DNA of 64,000 nucleotides from Actinomycetota bacterium (GCA_020161315.1 JAIUOH010000008.1:22445-86444); one strand, 5' to 3'; counted from the stretch's first letter, positions 16,559-24,799 are shown. The notes: generated by a model from the letters alone, not told the origin. Numbers and translations are program-made.

Positions 16559-19078
16559 TTGAAGTACCAAACTTTTCTCACGCGTCGCTTGCGGCCCGGC
16601 TCACCACGAGGCCCGCGTCACCGGGCAGCTGCGCTGCTGCTGAGCGCAGCGATGCTTTGCGGTGTTGTCGCGGCCGTGCAACCCCCGCCCGACCTGCAGG
16701 TCGCCGCAAACGCAATCGAAGATCACTATGGCCCAGGTGTGAGCTGGGGCAAAGGCCTGCACAACAACGGGGCCGGCGCATTCGTCATAAACGGAGCGTT
16801 TGTGTACTGCGCGGAACCCTGGATCCCTTCAGGCCCTCTTGTGCCCGCGTTTGCCAGCACCGCTGAGATTCCGGGCAATACCGCCTACGAGATCAGTCTC
16901 GCTGCGACAAGCGGCGAGCCAGTGCGGCAGATCTCGTACCTCATGACTCGCTACGGCGAGACCAGTGACAACGTGCAGGCAGCTGCCGTCGCCCTCGCAA
17001 TCTGGGAGATTCGCGGCGCCGGTGGGCGTGGCGATGACGGCTACGCAACCGTGCTCTCTCGAGTGCACGCCAGGGTGGGTGCCGAGGTGGTCGCACTGGC
17101 CGAGCGTTTGCGGAGCGAGGCAGCAGGCTGGACGGCCGCTATCGCTGCTGGCACAGCCGAAGACGCCCCGAACATTGCGCTGACCGCGGAGCAACCATAC
17201 CGCGGAACCGTCACGGTGCCGGTGGGCACGCTTACCCTGCACATTGCGAACGGCGTATTTGCCGACGGCACTACGAGCCGCAGTTGGGGTGGGGTTGGCG
17301 CTCCCCCCGGCACATCGTTGACCTGGCAGGGGCGGCCCCAAGCAGACGGTGGCTGGGATCGCTACTACCGGGTCTCGTTCTCGGGCACGTATCTTGAGAT
17401 CCCATCAACTGTGAAGTGGGGCGACGGCGGGGCAAACCAGTCGACAGTGGCACCCGAGCAGCCACAGGTGAAGCCCCTGCGCGCGGCATACGCAGACGTC
17501 GACACTACCTGGGCACCAGAGGTGTCAAGCATCGTCAGCAGCAAGTTTGTGAGCATTGGCGAACCGCACAGTGATGACGTCATCTTTGCCGCAGCCCCGG
17601 CATCACCGGGTGTCAGCGGCGACTGGAGGTGGCGAGTGACCGCGGACGGCACGCGCGAATGGATGCCTGTGAAAGCTCGAGTCACCGCCTACGGGCCGTT
17701 TCTCACCGACCCGGCGCTCAGCCCCTCGCCCGAGGCGCCGGTTGGTGCGCCAATCGCTGCCCAGGCATCGTTCACAACCGACACGGCCCGAGATCACTCG
17801 ACTGCGCAGCGCTACTCGTTCGTGTTCGAAGAACCCATCGTTGAGCAGGGCTACTACACCTACAAATGGGATGTCGATGCGAACGATCAAGACCCGGCCG
17901 TTGCGGGCGAAGACTGTGTCGAGCCCAATGCCTCGTCCGGGTGCAGGGTACTGCCGAAGAACTACTTCTTCAGCGATGGCTTCGGTGCGGCGCACGAGAC
18001 ACAGGTGGGCAAGATGGAGCAAACCTTCAGCACAAAACTCTCGACTCATGAGGTCGGCCTCGATGAATCGTTCACTGACACCATCACGCTGCCAGACATG
18101 CAAAACTGGCTTCGCGATGATGCAGGCTCACGCCTGCCCCTCACGCTCACCGGTATCGCCTACCTTGCATCTGGCACAGAGCTCGCGCAATCAGCAGAGG
18201 TGCCCGGTGACGCACAGCAGCTTGCAACGGTTCGCGTCACCACCGACCCACATCTCAACGGGCAACAGCTGGTTTCCGAAGCAATCGCCATTCCCGTTTC
18301 GACGCGGCGAGATCTCACCCACGTCACGATGCGCTGGTGCATTGTCGACGAGGATCAGGATCCGCGTGCGCGCGGTTTCTGGGAGGAGCGCTGCGACGAT
18401 TTCGGGCTGCCCGATGAATCAGCAAAGATCGTGCACCCGAGCGTACGGACCGAGGCGAAGCCGCTCGCCTCGACTGATGAGCCGCTCACGGATACCGCCG
18501 TCGTGAACGGAAGAGTGCCTGCGCACACCTCTCTCGTCTTCGAACTGTTCAAGAAGCCCGCGGTTGGTGATCTCAAACGCGACGCAGACGGCAACACTAC
18601 GAGCGAACGCTGGCAACAACACGAGTTTGATGCTCTCGCCGACGCCCCGGTGTGCGTCGACGAGAACCGGGTCGCTCGCACCGAAGCGGTATCGGTAGAC
18701 CCGGGACTTGGTGAAGAGTCTCGGTACGTTTCGCCCGAGGTTCGCGTCACTGAGAACGGCACGTATTGGTGGGTCGAGTCGCTCATTCATTTCGACCCAG
18801 ACAGCGGCAGTGAGACTGTGCTGTTGTCAGGGATCTGCGGGCTCACGAACGAGACAACTCAAGTTGCAGACCCGAAGACTCCACCACCCGCTCCCGAGCC
18901 GACGCCACTGGCGCTCGCTGCCACGGGAAGTGAGTCGGCACGAGACTCACTCACCTGGGGTGCAGCGGGTATAGCTGGGCTGCTCGTTGCTGCTGCGGCT
19001 GTCGTGCTGCTCGTCCGGTGGCGAAGGTGGCGCGCGGTGCATCCCGAGGTGACGCAGGTGCGCGACTGCGAGGGCTAG
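16559..19078 (+). CDS. Thioester-domain surface adhesin with LAATG cell-wall anchor
   Basis: This 839-residue precursor has a basic N-terminus and signal peptide (LLLSAAMLCGVVAA, about 27-40). C84 in FVYCAEPW and Q140 in NVQAAAVALAIWEI are placed as in the Cys-Gln thioester domains of Gram-positive adhesins, which can bond covalently to host or surface amines. A long stalk of Ig/VaFE-like beta domains follows (for example TTWAPEVSSIVSSKFVSIGE), then a Pro-rich spacer, the anchor motif LAATGS, a TM helix and an RWRRWR tail. LAXTG is the preferred motif of actinobacterial class E sortases. The TTG start is chosen because GAAGGAG (16546-16552) sits 6 nt before it; the alternative GTG at 16544 overlaps that site. 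Confidence 0.87.
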   Translation: MKYQTFLTRRLRPGSPRGPRHRAAALLLSAAMLCGVVAAVQPPPDLQVAANAIEDHYGPGVSWGKGLHNNGAGAFVINGAFVYCAEPWIPSGPLVPAFASTAEIPGNTAYEISLAATSGEPVRQISYLMTRYGETSDNVQAAAVALAIWEIRGAGGRGDDGYATVLSRVHARVGAEVVALAERLRSEAAGWTAAIAAGTAEDAPNIALTAEQPYRGTVTVPVGTLTLHIANGVFADGTTSRSWGGVGAPPGTSLTWQGRPQADGGWDRYYRVSFSGTYLEIPSTVKWGDGGANQSTVAPEQPQVKPLRAAYADVDTTWAPEVSSIVSSKFVSIGEPHSDDVIFAAAPASPGVSGDWRWRVTADGTREWMPVKARVTAYGPFLTDPALSPSPEAPVGAPIAAQASFTTDTARDHSTAQRYSFVFEEPIVEQGYYTYKWDVDANDQDPAVAGEDCVEPNASSGCRVLPKNYFFSDGFGAAHETQVGKMEQTFSTKLSTHEVGLDESFTDTITLPDMQNWLRDDAGSRLPLTLTGIAYLASGTELAQSAEVPGDAQQLATVRVTTDPHLNGQQLVSEAIAIPVSTRRDLTHVTMRWCIVDEDQDPRARGFWEERCDDFGLPDESAKIVHPSVRTEAKPLASTDEPLTDTAVVNGRVPAHTSLVFELFKKPAVGDLKRDADGNTTSERWQQHEFDALADAPVCVDENRVARTEAVSVDPGLGEESRYVSPEVRVTENGTYWWVESLIHFDPDSGSETVLLSGICGLTNETTQVADPKTPPPAPEPTPLALAATGSESARDSLTWGAAGIAGLLVAAAAVVLLVRWRRWRAVHPEVTQVRDCEG

Positions 19079-19156
19079 CGCCGAGGCGCGAGACGCCGGC
19101 ACTCCACGGGCGAGACGCTCACACAAGCTGTCTCGCCCGCGGAGGCGCGGCGCTAG
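19075..19156. terminator. Bidirectional terminator-like structure between convergent genes
   Basis: Inner arms 19107-19116 and 19130-19139 (10 bp, 13-nt loop) lie inside outer arms 19075-19083 and 19148-19156 (9 bp, perfect). The outer arms contain the stop codons of both convergent genes. Confidence 0.6.
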
Positions 19157-19986
19157 GCCGCCAGGTTGCCCAGACCGGCGTATTGCGTCAGCCTCGAACG
19201 CATTACCTGCCGGTACCGCGGCAGGGCACGCGCAAAGCTCAGCGAATCGGAGGCTCGAAAGTCAGGGTTGGTGAGCAGCGCCGCCAGTAACGAAGTTTCT
19301 CGGCGCCGCGGCCGCACACCCCACGCAATATTCATGACGGCAATGATCTGCTCGAGGCTGAGATCGGGGCATTCGCGCTGAGCCGCTGCCCTGTCGTCTG
19401 ATTCGTGAGAGACGCGTTGCGGCGGGTTCTGAGCAAGCCACCACAGCAGACTGTAGAGGGGCGCCTGGAGTCGCGGTGGAGTGTGCGGTGCCAGCACCCC
19501 GTGCGCAAGGGCGACGACCTCTCGCAGCGGGGTGAGGTCATCGCTACCGCGGGTGTCGTCGCAGCAAGAGAGGTCCGCAATGGCAGGCTCTTCAAGTTTG
19601 CCGAACTCGAGCGGCTCTGCCCGATGCCCCCAGAGTTCGCGTGCCCACACCGCGGCAGATCGCCCCAGATACGCCCAGGGGTCATGGGCCGTTTGCGCAA
19701 TGCGAACCGCGAGCCGAGCGCGGTTCTCGCAGAGTTTGATCAGCGCCGTATGCACTATCTCGTGGGGGTGCAACCATGTCGTGTTCAACCCAAGTCGCCT
19801 GGCATCCGCGATCGCTGTCGGCACGAGGTGGCTCTCAAGGCGTTGAAGAAACTCGAGGCCCTCCGCGCTTCTCAAGAATTCGGCCGGGTCTCTGAGCTTT
19901 GCGAGGGACGCCCGCAGGGTGGCGTCGCCCTCCGCATCGGGCACACGTAACCCGCCCGCTACGTCGGCCGCCGATTCAACGCTCAT
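19153..19986 (-). CDS. Uncharacterised protein, weakly sigma-factor-like
   Basis: A 277-residue, mostly helical protein I do not recognise with certainty. The stretch LHPHEIVHTALIKLCENRAR followed by DPWAYLGRSAAVWARELW resembles the region 2 helices of ECF sigma factors, and the later LSLEQIIAVMNIAWGVRPRR could be a second helical DNA-binding module. No region 4 match is convincing. It overlaps the ParB-like gene by 4 nt (ATGA) and ends a three-gene coupled operon. A plasmid- or phage-derived accessory regulator is possible. Confidence 0.55.
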   Translation of the reverse strand: MSVESAADVAGGLRVPDAEGDATLRASLAKLRDPAEFLRSAEGLEFLQRLESHLVPTAIADARRLGLNTTWLHPHEIVHTALIKLCENRARLAVRIAQTAHDPWAYLGRSAAVWARELWGHRAEPLEFGKLEEPAIADLSCCDDTRGSDDLTPLREVVALAHGVLAPHTPPRLQAPLYSLLWWLAQNPPQRVSHESDDRAAAQRECPDLSLEQIIAVMNIAWGVRPRRRETSLLAALLTNPDFRASDSLSFARALPRYRQVMRSRLTQYAGLGNLAA

Positions 19987-21065
19987 GCGGCGTGCTCGTA
20001 GCCGCGAATATGCTCAGTCGATCTGCGCGACAGCGATCGCCCAACTTCGGTGCCGAGCACCCTGAGCGCGCGCAATGGTTCTGGATCAAGTTCGCACTCA
20101 ACTGCCACCAGCACCGCGAGGCAGTTTGCCGTCGCAATGCGCGCAGCGCGCAGCATGTCTCGCTCGGCACCGCCCCGACGCGCTGCAGCTTCCAGCTGGT
20201 GAGCGAGCCCACCATCGAGCCTCTCGGCCAATCGCGATACCTCGCTAAGAGCCCTCTCGAGTGCCTCAACGTCGCGAGCAATCGGAAACCGTACGACGCT
20301 GCTGTTACCGTGTTCAATCCCGTCGCGAAGTTCGAGCAATGACCTGTAGGCGCCTTGCACACTTGCTCCTGACCGTCTCAAGTTTTGCAAACACTGCTCA
20401 GCGGCCGTGCGCAGCACCCCGGGTGCGCGCTCGTCGGCGGCAAGCTCACGTATCTGCGCAACTTTGTTGAGGGTCTCAAGAGAGTAGCCGGTAATGCGTT
20501 TGGCCGCCTTATTGATCGACTCACGGGGAGCCTCTGAGACACTCTGGTTATTGGAATTTCCAATAACCAGAGTGGTTTGTGGTCGGGGTCGTCGCGCAGA
20601 TTCCGTTTCGTGCTCCCCCGCCTCCATGCGGTGTTTGCGCAAGCCCGCAAGCTGCCTTTGCTTTGCTTCTGCGCGCAGCGTTGGCTCGTAGTAGCCGCGC
20701 CACACTGCTTCGAAATCGACGACGCTGAGACGCCTGCGCACTCGGCCCGACTCGCACTCCAGCAAGAGCCGATCGTTTGGGGCCGCATCATCAAGAACTA
20801 GCGCGATCACGCTTGTCCACCCGGCTCTTCGGGCGGCTGCGAGCCGGTGTGCACCGTCAATGAGTTCCAGCCCGCTACTCAAAATGATTGGTTGCAACTG
20901 CGTACGCCCGCCTAGCAACTCAAACGATTTGAGGAGTTCTCGCACATGAGCATCATCGAGCGGGGCCACGTCGCTCGGCTCCACCACGTCTGCAAGCGCG
21001 ACGCGCTGCCACTGAAATGGGGCGTGCCTTCCCGCATCGACGCTCGCCAACACTTCGCTGTTCAT
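19983..21065 (-). CDS. ParB/Spo0J-like protein
   Basis: The 360-residue protein has an N-terminal ParB-nuclease-like domain (VALADVVEPSD..., then LQPIILSSGLELIDGAHRLAAARRAGW, about residues 20-85), the GxHR-type box that binds CTP in ParB relatives, and a predicted HTH region (SINKAAKRITGYSLETLNKVAQI, about 185-210), then a helical C-terminus. It is not the housekeeping ParB: there is no parA beside it and no canonical parS in the window. A 35-bp palindrome lies within its own coding sequence at the interdomain linker. Start ATG 21065 overlaps the upstream gene. Confidence 0.75.
   Translation of the reverse strand: MNSEVLASVDAGRHAPFQWQRVALADVVEPSDVAPLDDAHVRELLKSFELLGGRTQLQPIILSSGLELIDGAHRLAAARRAGWTSVIALVLDDAAPNDRLLLECESGRVRRRLSVVDFEAVWRGYYEPTLRAEAKQRQLAGLRKHRMEAGEHETESARRPRPQTTLVIGNSNNQSVSEAPRESINKAAKRITGYSLETLNKVAQIRELAADERAPGVLRTAAEQCLQNLRRSGASVQGAYRSLLELRDGIEHGNSSVVRFPIARDVEALERALSEVSRLAERLDGGLAHQLEAAARRGGAERDMLRAARIATANCLAVLVAVECELDPEPLRALRVLGTEVGRSLSRRSTEHIRGYEHAA
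20540..20574. repeat. 35-bp near-perfect palindrome inside the parB-like gene
   Basis: Arms 20540-20556 and 20558-20574 are perfect 17-bp inverted repeats around a single T. The core is AT-rich (TTATTGGAA/TTCCAATAA) within GC-rich surroundings. It codes for about residues 164-176 (around IGNSNNQS). Possible cognate binding site (parS-like) or mRNA hairpin. Confidence 0.8.
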
Positions 21066-21487
21066 GCAGCCGCCCGCCACGCGAACACCCCGTCACCGAT
21101 TTCACTCGCACTCTCAGCTCGCGCGCGGAGGGGTACGACATCGCATGTCTCGTTGAGACGCGCTGTTTCAGAAACAGCAGCCAAGTTGTCGAGATCGCCA
21201 GACCAAAGCAGTTTCGCGGCTTCCGCGGCGTGAACGACGCAGAGGTGTGATCGATCGGGGTTTGTGCGGCAACTGCAGGCAAGCGCCTGCTCGACATGCT
21301 GCGGGCAGTAGCTTCGCAATTGCGGCGTGAGCACGAGCGCCCAGCCCTGCTCCACCGCCTCACCCAATTGTCGCCGCTGCGCACGAGGCGGCGCGTACAG
21401 CGACAGGGGCGCGAGCCAGAGAAAGCTCTCACAGCTTCGTAGTTCGCACCGAAGCGCGACAACCTCTCGTTTGATCACTCGACCCAT
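21062..21487 (-). CDS. Small Cys/His-rich hypothetical protein
   Basis: A 141-residue protein starting MGRVIKREVVALRCELRSCE; a longer in-frame start at 21523 is less likely. It has YCPQH, then CSCR and HLCVVH in the middle (about residues 68-92), a spacing that could form a zinc site. No family recognised. It is first in the three-gene operon, overlapping the parB-like start by 4 nt, and faces the divergent XRE gene across a 176-bp intergenic region. Confidence 0.55.
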   Translation of the reverse strand: MGRVIKREVVALRCELRSCESFLWLAPLSLYAPPRAQRRQLGEAVEQGWALVLTPQLRSYCPQHVEQALACSCRTNPDRSHLCVVHAAEAAKLLWSGDLDNLAAVSETARLNETCDVVPLRARAESASEIGDGVFAWRAAA

Positions 21488-21569
21488 GATTGCCTCCTGC
21501 TCCACAGTCAACATCGACAGCACACTCAGACCTGTTCAGCCTCGAAAAGGTATGTGCACCATAACACGA

Positions 21570-21589
21570 ATGTATTGATTTCAATACAT
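21570..21589. promoter_or_regulatory. Palindromic operator candidate between XRE gene and cassette
   Basis: ATGTATTGA (21570-21578) and TCAATACAT (21581-21589) form a perfect 9-bp inverted repeat with a 2-nt centre in an AT-rich tract. It suits a dimeric XRE repressor controlling both directions. Confidence 0.6.
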
Positions 21590-21663
21590 CTTGCATTTAT
21601 CAACCCACTGAGCCAGAATTAGACCAGCACAGATTTCTCTCGACACACCGAAAGCGGGGCAAC

Positions 21664-21966
21664 GTGCCAGGCGACGCTCGACCGTTTAGCAGCGATGAGC
21701 TCATCTCGCAGCGCGTCAATCATCTGCTCTTCATCAATAGGCTGACGCGCAGAAAAGCCGCCGACGAGCTGGGCATTTCTCACTCAGCTTTCAACACCAA
21801 GATCAATGGCGGCAGCAGCTGGCGAGCAGACGAGCTGGTGAGCCTCACTGATCGCTTCGGCGTAAGCTTCGACTTTCTCGTAGGGCGTGTGCCAATTGAG
21901 TACGCCAGCCCACACGATCCCGACAAAGGCGACACAGCGGCAGGCGGCAAATCTCTCACGCCCTAG
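21664..21966 (+). CDS. XRE-type HTH protein
   Basis: A 100-residue protein with one HTH at about 15-60 (RVNHLLFINRLTRRKAADEL then GISHSAFNTKINGGSSWRADEL) and FGVSFDFLVGR, a common end of XRE HTH domains. GTG start with a weak ribosome site. It lacks a separate dimerisation domain. Being divergent from the three-gene cassette with a palindrome between, it is probably its repressor. Confidence 0.8.
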   Translation: MPGDARPFSSDELISQRVNHLLFINRLTRRKAADELGISHSAFNTKINGGSSWRADELVSLTDRFGVSFDFLVGRVPIEYASPHDPDKGDTAAGGKSLTP

Positions 21967-22073
21967 ACGCAGAGCACCCCACGCTTGCCCGACACTGGCT
22001 GGCAGATTTCTACGACAAAACCCCCAGCCAAAAGCAATCAAGCCTTTGACCAGGGGTTTCATCTTCCCAAAAG

Positions 22074-22146
22074 TGGGCCCGGCGGGGCTCGAACCCGCGA
22101 CCCGCGGATTAAAAGTCCGATGCTCTGCCAGCTGAGCTACAGGCCC
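22074..22146 (-). tRNA. tRNA-Lys (anticodon TTT)
   Basis: The 73-nt minus-strand sequence folds as a tRNA: acceptor GGGCCTG with CGGGCCC, D-arm GCTCAGCTGGCAGAGC, anticodon loop CTTTTAA (TTT), T-arm GCGGGTTCGAGCCCCGC, discriminator A. The CCA is not encoded. The accessory-looking cassette at 19.1-22 kb adjoins it, but no integrase or att repeat is visible. Confidence 0.95.
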
Positions 22147-22218
22147 ACAACTAATCTACATGCTTGCGGGAGCCTCTCGCGCCACCCGGCACCTCCGCTC
22201 TTCACCGAAACTCAACGC

Positions 22219-22250
22219 GCGGGCTCATAATCCGCGGGTTACGAGCCCGC
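22219..22250 (+). other. tRNA-like anticodon-arm fragment / palindrome
   Basis: GCGGG-CTCATAA-TCCGC (22219-22235) looks like the anticodon arm of a Met tRNA (CAT loop). It is followed by sequence that can form a T-arm-like hairpin; GCGGGCTC and GAGCCCGC also form an 8-bp inverted repeat. The acceptor and D-arm are missing, so it is not a functional tRNA. Confidence 0.3.
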
Positions 22251-22364
22251 ATCCCACCACGATTTTCGCGACTTTCAGGGTAGTGCGGTTAAGTTGTGAG
22301 CAGTGGCCGATTAGCCCAAGAGGGCGGGGGCCAGGCGATCCTCGCTATCAATAGAAGGAGTACC

Positions 22365-22838
22365 GTGTCTCTATTTCTTGACAAGCTTGCCCCGGAAGCC
22401 TGGAAAGACGCACAGCGGTTCTCGGCCACTGTGCGCGACTACGGTGTGCAGCACGGCATCACTGCGCAAGAGTCTGAGCTCATCAAGGTGCGCGCTTCGC
22501 AACTCAACGGCTGCGCGTTCTGCCTCGACCTGCACTCTCGCGAGGCCCGGCAAGAGGGCGTCGTGCAGCAGAAGCTCGACCTGCTGCCCGCCTGGCGCGA
22601 AACGCCAATCTACACTGACCGCGAAACCGCGGTGCTCGCGATCGCCGAGGCCGCAACGAAGTTGCCCCTCAGCGAAGACTCGCGGGCAGATCTTGCGGCA
22701 GCCCACGGACTCCTGGGCGACGAGGCCTTCGCCGCCGCCGAGTGGATCGCCGCAGCAATTAACCTGTTCAACCGCGTCTCAATTTTGAGCGAGCACCCAG
22801 TGCGCGCCCGCGACGCGGATGGAAGAATCGCGCGCTAG
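22365..22838 (+). CDS. Carboxymuconolactone decarboxylase / AhpD-like family protein
   Basis: A 157-residue protein with the AhpD redox motif CAFCLDLHS (CxxC...H, around residue 49-57), preceded by ELIKVRASQLNG. It is probably a thiol peroxidase-type reductase. GTG start at 22365 follows AGAAGGAG; an upstream in-frame ATG lacks a site and adds an unconserved leader. Encoded alone. Confidence 0.9.
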   Translation: MSLFLDKLAPEAWKDAQRFSATVRDYGVQHGITAQESELIKVRASQLNGCAFCLDLHSREARQEGVVQQKLDLLPAWRETPIYTDRETAVLAIAEAATKLPLSEDSRADLAAAHGLLGDEAFAAAEWIAAAINLFNRVSILSEHPVRARDADGRIAR

Positions 22839-22904
22839 CTTACGTACTCAATTTTACCTGCGCGGGATCAGCACTCGCTGTAAGCAAGCGGCCCACCCTA
22901 CGCA

Positions 22905-22910
22905 TAGAAT
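22905..22910 (+). promoter_or_regulatory. Possible -10 box
   Basis: TAGAAT upstream of the 22968 gene, with its ribosome site in between; the -35 is not clear. Confidence 0.3.
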
Positions 22911-22967
22911 CGCATGGCAGCTGGGTCGCACCGTGTTCAGCGCAAACATCGGCAGAGAGGGAAAGCA

Positions 22968-23597
22968 ATGGCGGGTCAACACCATCGCCCAGTGCTACAA
23001 CCCACCTCAAGTTTCGACTGGATCATCGGCAGCGACGACGCGGGGGCCTCCCAGCGTCTCGCGCAAGAAACCTCATGGGCACTGCTCAACCGAGTGCGCC
23101 GCGTGGCAGACGCAGAGGTAGTAGAGCGCGTGGTGAGCCTCGCCTCGGGTGAGGGCATCGACGACATCGCTGAACTCTGGGCCGACTCGAGCGCACACTC
23201 GCTTGCGGGTCAGCTCTGGCGCATTTACCTTCTGCGCCGCATTACGCAGGCCGACCCAGATGGCACCGCCGAGCTGTTTCGCCAGGGCAAGGCGGCCTCA
23301 CCCACAATCGACCCAGTCGTCGCGGGCGTTGCTGACCCTGTGGAACCTGAGTCAATTGCCACCCTCTGCGACACGATTTTGCGCGGCATATTCACGGGTG
23401 ACCTCGCGGTCGCGCTTGAGCGAGCTGCGAGTTATTGCCGCATCATGTCGCTCGGTGCGGCGGCCATCGCAGATGAACGTGACCACCACGACGATGCCCA
23501 CGCGAGCGAGCTCACGACGAGAGCACTCCGTTACTCTTCCTTCGCAAACGAACTTCACGCGGGCGCGAGGCGCTGGCGTGACGGCACCCTCGGCTAG
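22968..23597 (+). CDS. Conserved actinobacterial helical protein of unknown function
   Basis: A 209-residue acidic helical protein. Segments such as FDWIIGSDDAGASQRLAQET, DIAELWADSSAHSLAGQLWR and FTGDLAVALERAASYCRIMS recall a family found in Microbacteriaceae and relatives, which is sometimes labelled RNA polymerase beta subunit without real similarity. No catalytic motif is seen. The ATG at 22968 follows AGAGGGAAAG. Confidence 0.7.
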   Translation: MAGQHHRPVLQPTSSFDWIIGSDDAGASQRLAQETSWALLNRVRRVADAEVVERVVSLASGEGIDDIAELWADSSAHSLAGQLWRIYLLRRITQADPDGTAELFRQGKAASPTIDPVVAGVADPVEPESIATLCDTILRGIFTGDLAVALERAASYCRIMSLGAAAIADERDHHDDAHASELTTRALRYSSFANELHAGARRWRDGTLG

Positions 23598-23817
23598 CCA
23601 CCAGCTTGAAGCGCGGTAAACTAGTGTTGCCGGGCCGCAGTAACCCCGGGCTCCATTTTTCGCCGCTTCGAGCGGCCTTCCGCCGAGAGGCGTTTCTGCG
23701 GCTCGGTGATTGCTCTCTATGCTTATCTATAAGCCCGGCGCGTGCGTGACCGCACAATGAATCGGGTGAAGCAGATCACGGGAGTGCCCAGGCCCCACCC
23801 CAAGCCGAGGAGCGACG
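23598..23817 (+). other. Intergenic region with probable promoter and weak hairpins
   Basis: Contains TAAACT near 23620, a GC-rich hairpin-prone stretch followed by TTTTT near 23655, and TATGCT/TATAAG-like boxes around 23720-23735 that could drive the Zn-peptidase gene. No gene is recognised. Confidence 0.35.
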
Positions 23818-24693
23818 ATGACGTTCAACGACAACGCTCGTATTGACACCAGCAAGGTACAGCGCCGCCGAGGCAGCCGTGCCGCGGTGGTCGGTGGCGG
23901 CAGCCTCATCGGTGTGCTCGTGCTGTTTCTTGCCTCACAGTTGCTCGGCTTCGACCTCACCCCGCTTGCAGGCATAGTCGGCGGCGGCAACCAGTCGAGC
24001 GAGGAGGTTATGAATTCTGACGATTGCAAGACTGGCGCAGAGGCCAACACCAACGACGAGTGTCGCATGATCGCCGCCACCGACTCAATCGATGTCTTCT
24101 GGAACGGTCAGTTTGAAAGCGGCTACCGCAAGCCCGGCGTTGTACTCTACACCGGCTCTACCGAATCGGGCTGTGGCACTGCGTCAAACGCGGTGGGCCC
24201 GTTCTATTGCCCCGGCGACGAGTCAATCTACGTCGACACGAGTTTCTTCTCGCTGCTGAGAGACAACTTCGGCGCGAGCGCGGGGTCGCTTGCCCAGATG
24301 TACGTGCTGGCGCACGAGTGGGGTCACCACATCTCGAACATCACCGGCCAGCTCAGCCAGGTTGGCAACGACACTGGCCCTGCTTCGGGATCGGTGCGGC
24401 TTGAGCTGCAGGCAGACTGCTACGCCGGCGCGTGGGTCAAAGATGCCGCCACGATTCCCGACCAAAACGGCAATACCTTCATGAAGCCTGTCACACGCGA
24501 AGAGATTGCTGATGCCCTGAATGCAGCCGCGGCAGTTGGCGACGACAACATCCAGAAGCGTTCGGGCCAGAGAGTCAATCCAGAGGCCTTCTCGCACGGT
24601 TCGTCTGAGCAGCGCCAGCGCTGGTTTGAAACCGGCTACGAGCAGGGCGCAAACGCCTGCGACACATTCTCGGTGCCCGCAAGCTCGCTCTAG
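23818..24693 (+). CDS. Neutral zinc metallopeptidase (YpfJ family)
   Basis: The 291-residue protein has one N-terminal TM helix (about 25-45), then a peptidase domain with HEWGHH (zinc ligands and catalytic Glu) and the downstream LELQADCYAGAW, where the Glu is the third ligand in this family. MTFNDNARIDTSKVQRRRG is the typical opening. The active site should lie outside the membrane. The start follows GAGGAG. A strong hairpin ends the unit. Confidence 0.92.
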   Translation: MTFNDNARIDTSKVQRRRGSRAAVVGGGSLIGVLVLFLASQLLGFDLTPLAGIVGGGNQSSEEVMNSDDCKTGAEANTNDECRMIAATDSIDVFWNGQFESGYRKPGVVLYTGSTESGCGTASNAVGPFYCPGDESIYVDTSFFSLLRDNFGASAGSLAQMYVLAHEWGHHISNITGQLSQVGNDTGPASGSVRLELQADCYAGAWVKDAATIPDQNGNTFMKPVTREEIADALNAAAAVGDDNIQKRSGQRVNPEAFSHGSSEQRQRWFETGYEQGANACDTFSVPASSL

Positions 24694-24740
24694 TTCGCCC
24701 TGCTGCGGTGGGTTACGAGCGACGCGCATACAGACAAAGG

Positions 24741-24783
24741 GGCGAGGATCGGCAAGCCTGCAAAGAGCTGGCCGATCCTCGCC
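24741..24783. terminator. Bidirectional terminator
   Basis: A perfect 13-bp inverted repeat (24741-24753 with 24771-24783), 17-nt loop, followed by AAAAT, between the convergent Zn-peptidase and acyl-CoA ligase genes. Confidence 0.75.
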
Positions 24784-24799
24784 AAAATATTCGAACAGG

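Noticed and set aside
19983-21065. Housekeeping chromosome-partition ParB
   Set aside because: No parA neighbour, no standard parS (TGTTTCACGTGAAACA) anywhere in the window, and the domain order and length differ.
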